From: Candidatus Zixiibacteriota bacterium
Lineage (GTDB): Bacteria > Zixibacteria > MSB-5A5 > GN15 > FEB-12
NCBI GenBank assembly: GCA_024277795.1
Contig: JAJRUL010000075.1
Location: 1-32,582, forward strand
Reading direction: 5' to 3'
DNA: 32,582 bases
Shown: positions 25,582 to 32,582 of the stretch, in pieces
Position numbering within the stretch: the stretch's first letter is position 1
Layout of the letters: each line of letters opens with the position of its first letter
Translations under genes and position numbers: made by a program
The notes under the pieces: model-generated
Database searches by the model: none
Told to the model about the DNA's origin: nothing
What the model saw: the letters and a program-made list of their open reading frames with translations, nothing else

Positions 25582-26414
25582 TACTGTTCCTTTCTTTCTT
25601 GAGCACGGTTCATTAGAGGCTCCAAACAACTCAGTGGGACTTTTTGTGATCCGACAGCACCGTGCCTTGAATCGCGCCCGTGGAAATCTGATCCGCCAGA
25701 GACAACCAATCTATGCTGTTCTGCAAGATGCTTGTACCGCTCTGTATCTTTATTCTGATGTGATGGGTGGTATATTTCTATCCCATCTATTCCTAATTCT
25801 AGCAACAAAGGTAAATGTTGAATTGTTTCATTTATTGTCGGATGTGCAAGAACAGCAACACCTCCTGCCTTGTGTATCAATGAGATAGCTTGCGCAGGCT
25901 CAAAATTTACTTTAGGGATATAGGCAGGTTTGCCATCTGCAATATATTTGTAAAATGCTTCTTCATACGTCGATGTAAACCCGTTTTTGAAAAGAGCTTC
26001 TGCCACATGTGGCCTTCCCAAAGAGGCTGCACCGGCAACTTCAGTCAAATGATCAAAAGTAAGTGGGACACCTAGATCGTTCAGCTTTTCTACCATCTGA
26101 CGACCTCTTTTGTTCCGACGTGATTGAAAGTCAATTATTGCAGTATGTAGAGCATCATTTGAGGGATCAAAGAGGTAGCCGAGTATGTGCATATCTCTAT
26201 CACCATTTGTAGCAGACAGCTCTATCCCTGAAATGAGATCAGGATCTCCATCTGTGAGTAATGCCCTTACTTCGTTAAGCCCCTCAAGCGTGTCATGATC
26301 AGTAACTGAGAAACAGACGACCCCACTTTCTCGCACCAGAGCAAGCAACTCAGCAGGTGTCTTAGAGCCATCCGAACGATCAGTATGCATATGCAGATCG
26401 ATATACTCTTTCAT
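25581..26414 (-). CDS. PHP-domain phosphoesterase, 3',5'-nucleoside bisphosphate phosphatase / RNase AM-like
   Basis: A 277-residue cytoplasmic enzyme. The PHP metal-site motifs are all present: DLHMHTDRSDGSKTP (His8, His10), TDHDTLEGL (Asp39, His40), SGIELSA, the DMHILGY histidine, GRPHVAEAL, VLAHPT and the terminal GGSDFHG. This set and the length match the YciV/RnmV/TrpH family, which hydrolyses 3',5'-nucleoside bisphosphates and trims short RNAs from the 5' end. It abuts ftcD without a gap and its stop overlaps the start of the metalloprotease gene. The family assignment is strong; the exact substrate is inferred from it. Confidence 0.9.
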   Translation of the reverse strand: MKEYIDLHMHTDRSDGSKTPAELLALVRESGVVCFSVTDHDTLEGLNEVRALLTDGDPDLISGIELSATNGDRDMHILGYLFDPSNDALHTAIIDFQSRRNKRGRQMVEKLNDLGVPLTFDHLTEVAGAASLGRPHVAEALFKNGFTSTYEEAFYKYIADGKPAYIPKVNFEPAQAISLIHKAGGVAVLAHPTINETIQHLPLLLELGIDGIEIYHPSHQNKDTERYKHLAEQHRLVVSGGSDFHGRDSRHGAVGSQKVPLSCLEPLMNRAQERKEQ

Positions 26415-27938
26415 CTAGAGTTTACTCTCAACCTGCTTTCTGATGCGTTCAGCTATCTCTCTTGCTTCTGCTTTGACTTTTTCCGCTTTTGATCGTAGGT
26501 CATCAACAAATGCCTTATCATTGATAGAGGTAAGATTGATCCTCACATTGTAGTCAGCTCCTTCAACACCAGCCAAACCGACTAATCCCGCAACTCCGGC
26601 ATCAGTAATGGAGTTCTCATTCCCTTTCTCTGCTACAATAAGCGTCTCCTTGAGTGCTTCCAGACATTTTTCCATCACAGTAAATGGGACTGTAGCCGCA
26701 ACTTTGTTCGCTTCTTCTATCGCCTTGTCCCGAACTGCAATATCCTCATCACTCCCTTTTGGCAAAGCAAAAGCATCCATCACCGAATTGAATGCTTCCT
26801 TGTCGGTCTCAACCAATACTTCAAGCTCAGCCCTAAGTTTGTCAGATGCATCTCTCACAGATGCCATATCATCTTTTACTGATGCATATTGTTTCTTACT
26901 AAATGTTAGTCGAGCAACCATTGCGGCCAATGCGGCCGAAAGCGCACCAACTGAGGCAGATACAGAGCCACCACCAGGAGCAGGAGATGATGAGGCAACT
27001 TCATCATAAAACGTTTCTTCAACAGTAGAAGCCCCACCTGCAGATTGTAATTTTTCTTCGAGAATCTGCTCCTTAGAAAAGTTTTCCAAACGTAGATAGA
27101 AGTCAGAGACCGCCAACATCGCATCATTTGGTACCAGCCCGATAATCTCAGAGGATGTGACAGGAACCCCATATCGAGCCGCTTCAGATTTAATCGTTTC
27201 AAAAACTCTAAATATAGGAGTCTTTGTATAATTCACCAAATTCATTGAGATCTGGACTTGATTACGCTCTTTGATTTCGAAGCCCAAAGCTTTAACAAAA
27301 CGATACCCGCCCCTCAGTGAACGTACTGCATCAGCTATTTTGTCTGCGATTTTCTTGTCGTTCGTTCCGAGGTATACATTGAAAGCGACAAGAGGGAATC
27401 GCACCCCGATCGCTGTCGACCCCGCTTTCAAATTCATTTTTGCAGGACCGTAGTCAGGTTTTCGACTCTTATCAGTTTCAATTGAGTCGCGTATGCCTTC
27501 ATATTCTCCAGTACGAACCTTTGCAAGATTTCGACGTTTTGGAGTAGTCGCGGCATCTTCATAAAGATAGACTGGTATACTAAGTTCGTCACCGACCTTT
27601 TGTCCTAGTTTATTTGCTAACTCGACAGCATCTTCAATCGTCATTTCGCTCAGAGGTATAAACGGGCAAACATCACACGCACCCATTCGTGGATGTTCCC
27701 CCTGATGAGTAGTCATATCAATCAACTCTGCCGCCTTCTTATACCCTTCGAAAGCGGCATCAACAGCTAAAGAAGGATGACAAACAAACGTAACGACAGC
27801 ACGGTTATGATCAGGGTCCATCTCTTTGTCAAGAAGGATAACCCCATCAATAGACGTAATCGCTTTACAGATTTCATCAAGGACTTCAGGTCTTCTCCCC
27901 TCAGAAAAATTCGGTACACATTCGACAAGCTTAGCCAT
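26415..27938 (-). CDS. ftcD: Bifunctional glutamate formimidoyltransferase / formimidoyl-tetrahydrofolate cyclodeaminase
   Basis: A 507-residue fusion enzyme. The N-terminal ~300 residues are the formimidoyltransferase (start LVECVPNFSEGRR, catalytic-region motif THQGEHPRMGACDVCPFIP around residue 80). It moves the formimino group from formiminoglutamate to tetrahydrofolate. Residues ~310-507 are the cyclodeaminase, recognisable by SSSPAPGGGSVSASVGALSA, which releases ammonia and leaves 5,10-methenyl-tetrahydrofolate. The arrangement is that of animal FTCD; many bacteria have the parts separately or lack one. The start is firm: GGTGGAG lies seven bases before ATG 27938. No other histidine-degradation gene is nearby. 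It follows the deoxyhypusine-synthase-like gene after 17 bases. Confidence 0.94.
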   Translation of the reverse strand: MAKLVECVPNFSEGRRPEVLDEICKAITSIDGVILLDKEMDPDHNRAVVTFVCHPSLAVDAAFEGYKKAAELIDMTTHQGEHPRMGACDVCPFIPLSEMTIEDAVELANKLGQKVGDELSIPVYLYEDAATTPKRRNLAKVRTGEYEGIRDSIETDKSRKPDYGPAKMNLKAGSTAIGVRFPLVAFNVYLGTNDKKIADKIADAVRSLRGGYRFVKALGFEIKERNQVQISMNLVNYTKTPIFRVFETIKSEAARYGVPVTSSEIIGLVPNDAMLAVSDFYLRLENFSKEQILEEKLQSAGGASTVEETFYDEVASSSPAPGGGSVSASVGALSAALAAMVARLTFSKKQYASVKDDMASVRDASDKLRAELEVLVETDKEAFNSVMDAFALPKGSDEDIAVRDKAIEEANKVAATVPFTVMEKCLEALKETLIVAEKGNENSITDAGVAGLVGLAGVEGADYNVRINLTSINDKAFVDDLRSKAEKVKAEAREIAERIRKQVESKL

Positions 27939-27955
27939 TTACTCACTCCACCAGA

Positions 27956-28912
27956 TCATTTAGATTTCATTTTCAATTTCAGCCCCCATGCAAGCAATGG
28001 AACCATGATTTCATGATGCCCGACGAAATTATATCCTCGGCCAACGTTCCGCGTCGGTCGACTTACCACATTTTCTCCCGGTCGATAGTGCATAATCATA
28101 TCAAAATTGGCCGTTGTAAGTCGACTCTCGCCCTGATTCAAATTTCTCGCAACCGTTAGGGCCTTCAAAAAAACTTCAGGTAATATAACGGCTGAACCGA
28201 TATTCGCAACTACTCCCCCACGATCGATCTGCTCACATATTGATGCTAAGACCCGAAAGTCATAATGTGATGTCTTCCCGACAACACCCCCATCAAAAGA
28301 TGGTTGTTGTGCCACAATATCGGTACCGATACCAACATGAACAGTTACAGGTAAACCAAGATCAACAGCAGTTGCAAAAAGAGAATAACCAGCATTCGGA
28401 GCTTTTCGCTCCAAGATCAGCCTTCCAACCCCCTCTCCAAAACCGACACCGCTTTCATCAGCGAGCTTTGCAGAGTCAGCAAACAGATTCCCAGTCTCAA
28501 GAACCATCCCAAAACTCCCGTCCATTAACCCTGCCTGAACATCTTCTGATGTCCCACCAAAAAACGCTAGCTCGAGATCATGGATCACACCCGCAGAATT
28601 AAACGACAATCCTGTTACTATTCCATTTTTCATCAGATCTATAATCAATGGAGCTAAGCCAACTTTGATAACATGGGCACCAAGCATCAAATGAAACGGT
28701 TTGTCATCTTGTCGTGCAGAAACAATCGCTTCAATTAGGCTTTTCAGATCATTTGCTTTGAGGAACTGAGGTAGGGAGTCGAAAAAGATGTCAGCACCTT
28801 CTCCGCTGAGAGGTTTTCCAAAAAAGGCTAGTTCAGATTTATTAGCACGCTCAGCATGAGCGTACTGTGATACTTTGGTTAAATCCGCTGGTTTCGGTTT
28901 CTTACTTGGCAT
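27956..28912 (-). CDS. Deoxyhypusine-synthase-like protein
   Basis: A 318-residue protein from ATG 28912, one base after the upstream stop; a TTG eight codons earlier extends the frame but reaches into DUF3108. Stretches such as GAHVIKVGLAPLIIDLMKNG, AGVIHDLELAFFGGTSEDV and FGMVLETGN recall the deoxyhypusine synthase superfamily, whose fold binds NAD. Bacteria lack the eIF5A substrate, and family members there may be homospermidine synthases or uncharacterised enzymes. The C-terminal HHEIMVPLLAWGLKLK loosely resembles the SWGK region that carries the catalytic lysine of true DHS, but I cannot confirm alignment. Treat as a related enzyme of unknown reaction. Confidence 0.75.
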   Translation of the reverse strand: MPSKKPKPADLTKVSQYAHAERANKSELAFFGKPLSGEGADIFFDSLPQFLKANDLKSLIEAIVSARQDDKPFHLMLGAHVIKVGLAPLIIDLMKNGIVTGLSFNSAGVIHDLELAFFGGTSEDVQAGLMDGSFGMVLETGNLFADSAKLADESGVGFGEGVGRLILERKAPNAGYSLFATAVDLGLPVTVHVGIGTDIVAQQPSFDGGVVGKTSHYDFRVLASICEQIDRGGVVANIGSAVILPEVFLKALTVARNLNQGESRLTTANFDMIMHYRPGENVVSRPTRNVGRGYNFVGHHEIMVPLLAWGLKLKMKSK

Positions 28913-28913
28913 C

Positions 28914-29753
28914 TTAAAATGATTCGATTTCCCCAAGACGGAAATCGGTTAGTTCGGCTGAAATCGAACCGACAAGAACTTTTGACTTCATCAATACAGG
29001 CATTTTGAGCCGATCATCAGTCAACCATACTTTCAAACGCCCTTCATGCCTGAAAACACCAACCGATCGAAGAAGAGGCTCAACCACTATGCAATCAAAA
29101 GTCCCCGCTTTAACTGTGATTGTCTCTTTCTTGAGTACTTTTACTTCGAGAGGATAAAGTTTGCCGTCCGTAAAGTTGTCTATAAAAATAGACTTCCCTA
29201 CCTGTAAGTCCTGAGTTCGAGCAAAGTAAAAAACCGAAAGGGCATCTTGTGTAAACGGCGGTACTTCGACAGTATCTTTCTGATAATAGACAAGTCTGTT
29301 GTGCGGATCAAAACTCGATATCCTGACAGAACGATACTTTCCCTCACTCAGATTCTTTTCAAACCTCCAACTAAACAATCCAGCCGCATCCATAATAGAT
29401 TCCACACGGTCTGAGACTCGATAGAATGTAGAGAAGAAATCATTTGAAAGAGCCTGTGTAACAATCTGATAACTTGGACGATTATTGTATTCGATCAACC
29501 CCGCAACTTCCATCGTTGCCGTACCCGCATTGATAAAACCATAATTTATATCAAATGTCAGTTTTTCTCCTACCCCAAAAGCATCATTGACAACATTACG
29601 ATCAAGCGAGTCAGCAAGTACCATTGGTTCAGGTATATTGTCAGAGGCATGGGCAACTTGTATTTCTACTTGTACAAAATATAGCAATGGCAAAAGACCT
29701 GCCAATATAACTATACTGAGCATGACTGTTTGCAACTTGGATTTATGAGGCAT
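28914..29753 (-). CDS. DUF3108 domain-containing exported protein
   Basis: A 279-residue protein with an N-terminal hydrophobic segment (VMLSIVILAGLLPLLYFVQV) that is a signal peptide or anchor, followed by a beta-rich domain. The pattern GEKLTFDINYGFINAGTATM, then YRVSDRVESIMD and later KAGTFDCIVVEP, is typical of DUF3108, a periplasmic family of unknown function common in Gram-negative bacteria. It overlaps the phosphatase gene by 11 bases upstream and ends one base before the deoxyhypusine-synthase-like gene. No catalytic residues can be named. Confidence 0.88.
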   Translation of the reverse strand: MPHKSKLQTVMLSIVILAGLLPLLYFVQVEIQVAHASDNIPEPMVLADSLDRNVVNDAFGVGEKLTFDINYGFINAGTATMEVAGLIEYNNRPSYQIVTQALSNDFFSTFYRVSDRVESIMDAAGLFSWRFEKNLSEGKYRSVRISSFDPHNRLVYYQKDTVEVPPFTQDALSVFYFARTQDLQVGKSIFIDNFTDGKLYPLEVKVLKKETITVKAGTFDCIVVEPLLRSVGVFRHEGRLKVWLTDDRLKMPVLMKSKVLVGSISAELTDFRLGEIESF

Positions 29754-30240
29754 TCCTTTTTTCCTCTATCCTTCGTACTATCTCATCGAGATGTTGCCCT
29801 AAACATTCTCCAATTTCAAGAAAGGTCTCATTGTAGCGAGCCAACTCTTGTCCGATCGGGTCTTCTACTTCATCACCTACAGGGTCACGTTCAGGAAAGT
29901 TCTTCAGTAGATATGACTTTGATTCTGCATGAGAAAATTCACGTACTTTCTTCAAATGTGACGCTGTCATTGTTAGAATCAAATCAGATTTTTCAATCAA
30001 CGATTCTGTCAAAGGTTGCGATTCATGTTTTGAAATATCAGCATTCCAAATTTTACTAGCCTCGATAGCATACATTGTGGCGGGATAACCGATTGCTGCG
30101 GATGTTCCTGATGAAAGCACCTCGACCGCACCTTCAGGCAATTTCGACGAAAGTAGAACGCGAAGCGCACCCTCAGCCATCGGAGATCGGCAAGTATTTC
30201 CCGTGCATACAAACATAATTCTGTACGGCTCCGTGCTCAT
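29743..30240 (-). CDS. Low-molecular-weight phosphatase, YwlE-like (possible protein-arginine phosphatase)
   Basis: A 165-residue cytoplasmic enzyme of the low-molecular-weight protein-tyrosine-phosphatase family. The P-loop is CTGNTCRSP (nucleophile Cys12, Arg18) and the general acid is Asp127 in EVEDPIG. The residue before the second Cys is Thr16, matching Thr11 of Bacillus YwlE, which favours phosphoarginine; tyrosine phosphatases usually have Ile there. The gene overlaps the TsaC/Sua5 gene by four bases, the same neighbour order as ywlC-ywlE in Bacillus. Arginine phosphatase activity is therefore a reasonable but unproven inference; no McsB kinase is in the window. Confidence 0.88.
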   Translation of the reverse strand: MSTEPYRIMFVCTGNTCRSPMAEGALRVLLSSKLPEGAVEVLSSGTSAAIGYPATMYAIEASKIWNADISKHESQPLTESLIEKSDLILTMTASHLKKVREFSHAESKSYLLKNFPERDPVGDEVEDPIGQELARYNETFLEIGECLGQHLDEIVRRIEEKRNAS

Positions 30241-30878
30241 TTTATAATATCCCGTATTGCATCTTCGATTTCCACTTTTCCAAAAAAACCTTCACGAAGA
30301 ATCTCTACAATTGAACCGCTACAGTCAACTACTGTTGACTCTTTACCTGCAAGTTTTCCTGCAAACATACATAATTCGACCGAACCGTCAAGATCTGCCA
30401 TAACCACCTCAGGCAATTCTGCGTTATGGGTTCCGCTCAGATTGGCGGAAGTTGCAGTTACAGGAAATGTTACCCGTTCCATCAGAGCCTGAATAAGTGG
30501 GCTCGAAGAAACCCGAATCCCCACCTTTCCGTTTCTGGTTATCCCGGCATTGAGACCCGACAAAGCATTGAGAATTAGCGTTAGTGGACCAGGTAAAAAG
30601 AGTGAAGCTAACCTCTGAGCAATCGGATTCAAATCTGCATAGTGTATAATAAACGGAACAGACCCGACAAAGATTGCTGACACTTGTTGTGCAGACCGAC
30701 CCTTCACTTCATATAAACGGTTGAGAGCCTCATCACTATCAGCTCGAGTAAGGAGGCCGTATTTTGTCTCAGTTGGAGCGACGATAATCCCTCCATTAGC
30801 AAGAATATCAGTCGCCTGATCGAGAATTTGAGGATCAGGGTTGTTTGGATCGACCTGAAAAACTATCGTATCACTCAT
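30237..30878 (-). CDS. tsaC: L-threonylcarbamoyladenylate synthase (TsaC/Sua5/YrdC family)
   Basis: Makes threonylcarbamoyl-AMP from threonine, bicarbonate and ATP for the universal t6A modification of tRNAs decoding ANN codons. Family motifs are PTETKYGLLTRADS, VKGRS (substrate-binding KxR-type site), GPLTLIL and TSANLSGT. The product is about 213 residues, the short TsaC form without the Sua5 C-terminal domain. I prefer ATG 30878, eight bases inside the end of the SPOR gene; ATG 30890 and the longer frame from 30908 are possible, and no ribosome site settles it. TsaB, TsaD and TsaE partners are not in the window. Confidence 0.9.
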   Translation of the reverse strand: MSDTIVFQVDPNNPDPQILDQATDILANGGIIVAPTETKYGLLTRADSDEALNRLYEVKGRSAQQVSAIFVGSVPFIIHYADLNPIAQRLASLFLPGPLTLILNALSGLNAGITRNGKVGIRVSSSPLIQALMERVTFPVTATSANLSGTHNAELPEVVMADLDGSVELCMFAGKLAGKESTVVDCSGSIVEILREGFFGKVEIEDAIRDIIK

Positions 30879-31500
30879 TTGAGGTATCATCACTCTCGAT
30901 GAAGTCAAGACTATCTTCTATATGCTGATAACCATCATCAAGATACATTGGAGGGGCTTGTTTACGTTTTGACACAGCCATCACGACCCATGCGTTACGA
31001 TATCCCGCCGCCTTAACTTTTTGGAGATATTGCTCTGCCTCATCCCGATCATAAAACTTACCTACCCTCACCTTAAAATATGGAACTTCATAGTCCAGAT
31101 GCACAGGCCTATCGAAAATCTCCTCGGCAACAATAGCTGCATGACGTGCTTCTCCATACACTTTTGCCGTCAACAATTGTACTCTGAAGGTCTGATTGTT
31201 CAGACTATCTATGATTTCATCTGGCACTGCTACTTCTCTATCCCCTGCTTCTACATATTCCACAGAATCATCTGACACAATAACGGGATTATGCACCATA
31301 CCAATAGCAAGAGGGTGTTCCTCGGGAACTATTTGCTTATCCGCAGGAAGATCAATCGGATTGAATCGGAGTTGTACATCTGTATCAGCATCTTGAACGT
31401 TTGTCTCTCTTGGTTGCACCTGTTGAGCAGGTCGACATCCGCAGAAGCATACCAATGAAACCATTATGACAACTTTAGAGAAACTCACGAGTCGAATCAT
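30871..31500 (-). CDS. SPOR-domain lipoprotein
   Basis: A 209-residue envelope protein. From ATG 31500 it begins MIRLVSFSKVVIMVSLVCFCGC, a lipoprotein-like signal with candidate lipidated Cys20 or Cys22, though the lipobox is imperfect. A disordered acidic linker follows. The C-terminal ~75 residues form a SPOR domain (QTFRVQLLTAKVYGEARHAA ... YFKVRVGKFYDRDEAEQYL), which binds denuded septal peptidoglycan in known cases. The longer frame from 31572 lies mostly within the guanylyltransferase gene and is unlikely; a GTG at 31488 is a possible alternative start, being better spaced from AAAGG. A role at the division site is inferred from the domain. Confidence 0.85.
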   Translation of the reverse strand: MIRLVSFSKVVIMVSLVCFCGCRPAQQVQPRETNVQDADTDVQLRFNPIDLPADKQIVPEEHPLAIGMVHNPVIVSDDSVEYVEAGDREVAVPDEIIDSLNNQTFRVQLLTAKVYGEARHAAIVAEEIFDRPVHLDYEVPYFKVRVGKFYDRDEAEQYLQKVKAAGYRNAWVVMAVSKRKQAPPMYLDDGYQHIEDSLDFIESDDTSNE

Positions 31501-32452
31501 CCTTTGAAATCTGAGCCAATAACTGCTTAATTTCTTGTGCTCGAGTACGATGAGCAACCAATGTAATATCACCCGATCGAACTATAATAAGATCTGAGAC
31601 ACCCAAGCACGCAATAATACCTTCTTCATCATTATACACCGTAGTTTCATACGTATCCATCAAAGATGTCAAACCGTGAATAACATTATTGCTACGGTCA
31701 ACCTTCTTGTAACGAGTCAAGGCATTCCAATCACCAACATCATCCCAAACGATATCTGCTTTTATAGTCAATACATTAGAGGCTCTCTCCAACACAGCAA
31801 AGTCAATTGAAATAGAAGGAGACTTTTCATAAAACTTCGCTCTTGCCTTAGTTTCTCCTTTTGTACCAATTGCTTCAGCATATTCAGCCAACAATGCTCC
31901 TAACTCCGGTTCACATTCGTTTAATGCCTTGAGAATCGATTTTGCCGACCAAATAAACATCCCGCTATTCCAAAGATAATCCTGACTGTAATAGTATTCA
32001 TGGGCAATAGCCGAATTGGGTTTTTCTTTGAAGCCTGATACATAATGAATAGGATTATTATGCTCTAGCTTATATAGTTCACCGAGTTTGATATACCCAT
32101 AACCCGTTTCCGGGCGAGTCGGGACAATACCAATCGTAATTAACGAATCTTCTGAATTGGCAACAGCGGCACCTGACGACAGAATATCAAGGAGTTTTTC
32201 TGCAGGCCTGATGAGATGATCAGCAGACAGTACTACCATTACTGCTTCAGAATCTTCCTTGAGCAAATGAGTCGCGGCAAGACCAATAGCTGGGGCTGTA
32301 TTACGACCGACAGGTTCGGTTAGAATATGCTCATCACCTAGATAGTCAACAGCTTCAATAATAAATGAACGCATCTCCTCCGAAGTGACGATACGCATTT
32401 GTTCAAGGGGAATTTGGGGACTCACTCGCTCAATTGTTTCCTCCAACATCAT
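31475..32452 (-). CDS. manC: Mannose-1-phosphate guanylyltransferase (N-terminus interrupted, see adjoining feature)
   Basis: Would form GDP-mannose from mannose-1-phosphate and GTP for surface polysaccharides. The visible 325 residues show EPVGRNTAPAIGLAA, VVLSADHLI, RPETGYGYI, GFKEKPN, the YLWNSGMFIWS motif and WDDVGDWNAL, all typical of ManC-type nucleotidyltransferases. ATG 32452 is the first usable start, but it falls after the essential nucleotide-binding N-terminus, which is encoded in the same frame up to 32545 and cut off by a TAG. The short C-terminal isomerase domain of bifunctional forms is absent. It overlaps the SPOR gene by 26 bases. As it stands the gene is probably inactive, or the window edge carries errors. 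Confidence 0.85.
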   Translation of the reverse strand: MMLEETIERVSPQIPLEQMRIVTSEEMRSFIIEAVDYLGDEHILTEPVGRNTAPAIGLAATHLLKEDSEAVMVVLSADHLIRPAEKLLDILSSGAAVANSEDSLITIGIVPTRPETGYGYIKLGELYKLEHNNPIHYVSGFKEKPNSAIAHEYYYSQDYLWNSGMFIWSAKSILKALNECEPELGALLAEYAEAIGTKGETKARAKFYEKSPSISIDFAVLERASNVLTIKADIVWDDVGDWNALTRYKKVDRSNNVIHGLTSLMDTYETTVYNDEEGIIACLGVSDLIIVRSGDITLVAHRTRAQEIKQLLAQISKDDSTREFL

Positions 32453-32554
32453 GCGGTCAGAGGTCAGCTTGAGAAACTGCTTTGGCCGAGCTAGACGAGA
32501 GAGCGGCCAAAATCCCTCACCGCGTCCGCCTGCTAAAACAACACCCTAAATCAA
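32453..32554 (-). pseudogene. 5' part of the guanylyltransferase gene with in-frame TAG and a lost catalytic arginine
   Basis: Upstream of ATG 32452 the frame continues to encode the conserved N-terminus: GVVLAGGRGEGFWPLSR followed by LARPKQFLKLTSDR. Directly before the first Gly is TAG (32546-32548), preceded by TTG ATT; GAGGA lies seven bases before that TTG (32552-32554). So the natural start appears to be TTG-Ile-x-Gly-Val-Val, with a nonsense codon at position 3, where relatives commonly have a residue such as Tyr. In addition, the GGxGxR signature arginine is Gly here (GGA). Both changes need single-base substitutions. Confidence 0.6.
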
Positions 32555-32582
32555 TTGTTGATCCTCACGGTTACAGTTTTAA

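Noticed and set aside
25582-25629. Longer start of the metalloprotease with 16 extra residues
   Set aside because: It would put a charged, cysteine-containing stretch before the signal peptide and overlap the PHP gene; GTG 25581 has a ribosome site and gives a proper signal sequence.
32546-32548. TAG as a pyrrolysine or other recoded codon in the guanylyltransferase
   Set aside because: TAG terminates several intact genes in this window, relatives have no special residue here, and no downstream element was seen.
1-32582. tRNA, rRNA, CRISPR, riboswitch or phage elements
   Set aside because: I looked through the gaps, all shorter than 210 bases, and saw no cloverleaf, spaced repeat array, known aptamer core or phage gene.

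Overview
The window looks like a chromosomal piece of an uncultured Gram-negative bacterium of the FCB superphylum. My best guess is candidate division Zixibacteria or a close relative (moderate confidence). The reasons are a secreted protease ending in a dockerin-like pair of the 'DLTYLVDYLF..GG' type, a second secreted protease with a type-IX/FlgD-like C-terminal domain, a TonB-dependent-receptor-like outer-membrane barrel, and a complete 14-gene complex I operon. Apart from the first gene, everything is read from the minus strand.

Layout from left to right: (1) 1-2646, plus strand, the 3' part of a subtilisin-like protease gene that continues off the left edge, ending at a hairpin terminator between convergent units. 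(2) 2726-17322, minus strand, nuoA-nuoN in canonical order, many genes overlapping or nearly abutting. A small glutaredoxin-like gene sits between nuoM and nuoN. Its apparent stop TGA at 4220-4222 is followed in frame by Gly-Ile-stop and then by a 7-bp hairpin with a GGUC loop. I read it as a selenocysteine codon with a bacterial SECIS, giving a UXX-star type selenoprotein. This is the most striking item in the window. (3) 17323-17528, a non-coding gap with a good sigma-70-like promoter for nuo and small inverted repeats. (4) 17529-20866, minus strand, a tightly packed four-gene unit: HD-domain hydrolase, Atg22/UMF1-like MFS transporter, PHP-domain protein and a small Janus/PHPT1-like protein.

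(5) 20934-32582, minus strand, a long run of overlapping genes. In transcription order: mannose-1-phosphate guanylyltransferase (N-terminus broken by an in-frame TAG at the window edge), SPOR-domain lipoprotein, TsaC/Sua5 enzyme, YwlE-like low-molecular-weight phosphatase, DUF3108 protein, deoxyhypusine-synthase-like protein, bifunctional FTCD, PHP phosphoesterase, secreted metalloprotease, ECF S component, and TonB-dependent-receptor-like barrel.

Functionally, the nuo operon provides respiratory NADH:quinone oxidoreductase, with a predicted redox selenoprotein translated from the same message. The upstream genes are mostly housekeeping (tRNA t6A modification, sugar-nucleotide supply, folate-linked one-carbon metabolism, nucleotide turnover) plus envelope functions (secreted protease, SPOR lipoprotein, and a probable outer/inner-membrane micronutrient uptake pair). 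I saw no tRNA, rRNA, CRISPR array, insertion sequence or phage gene.
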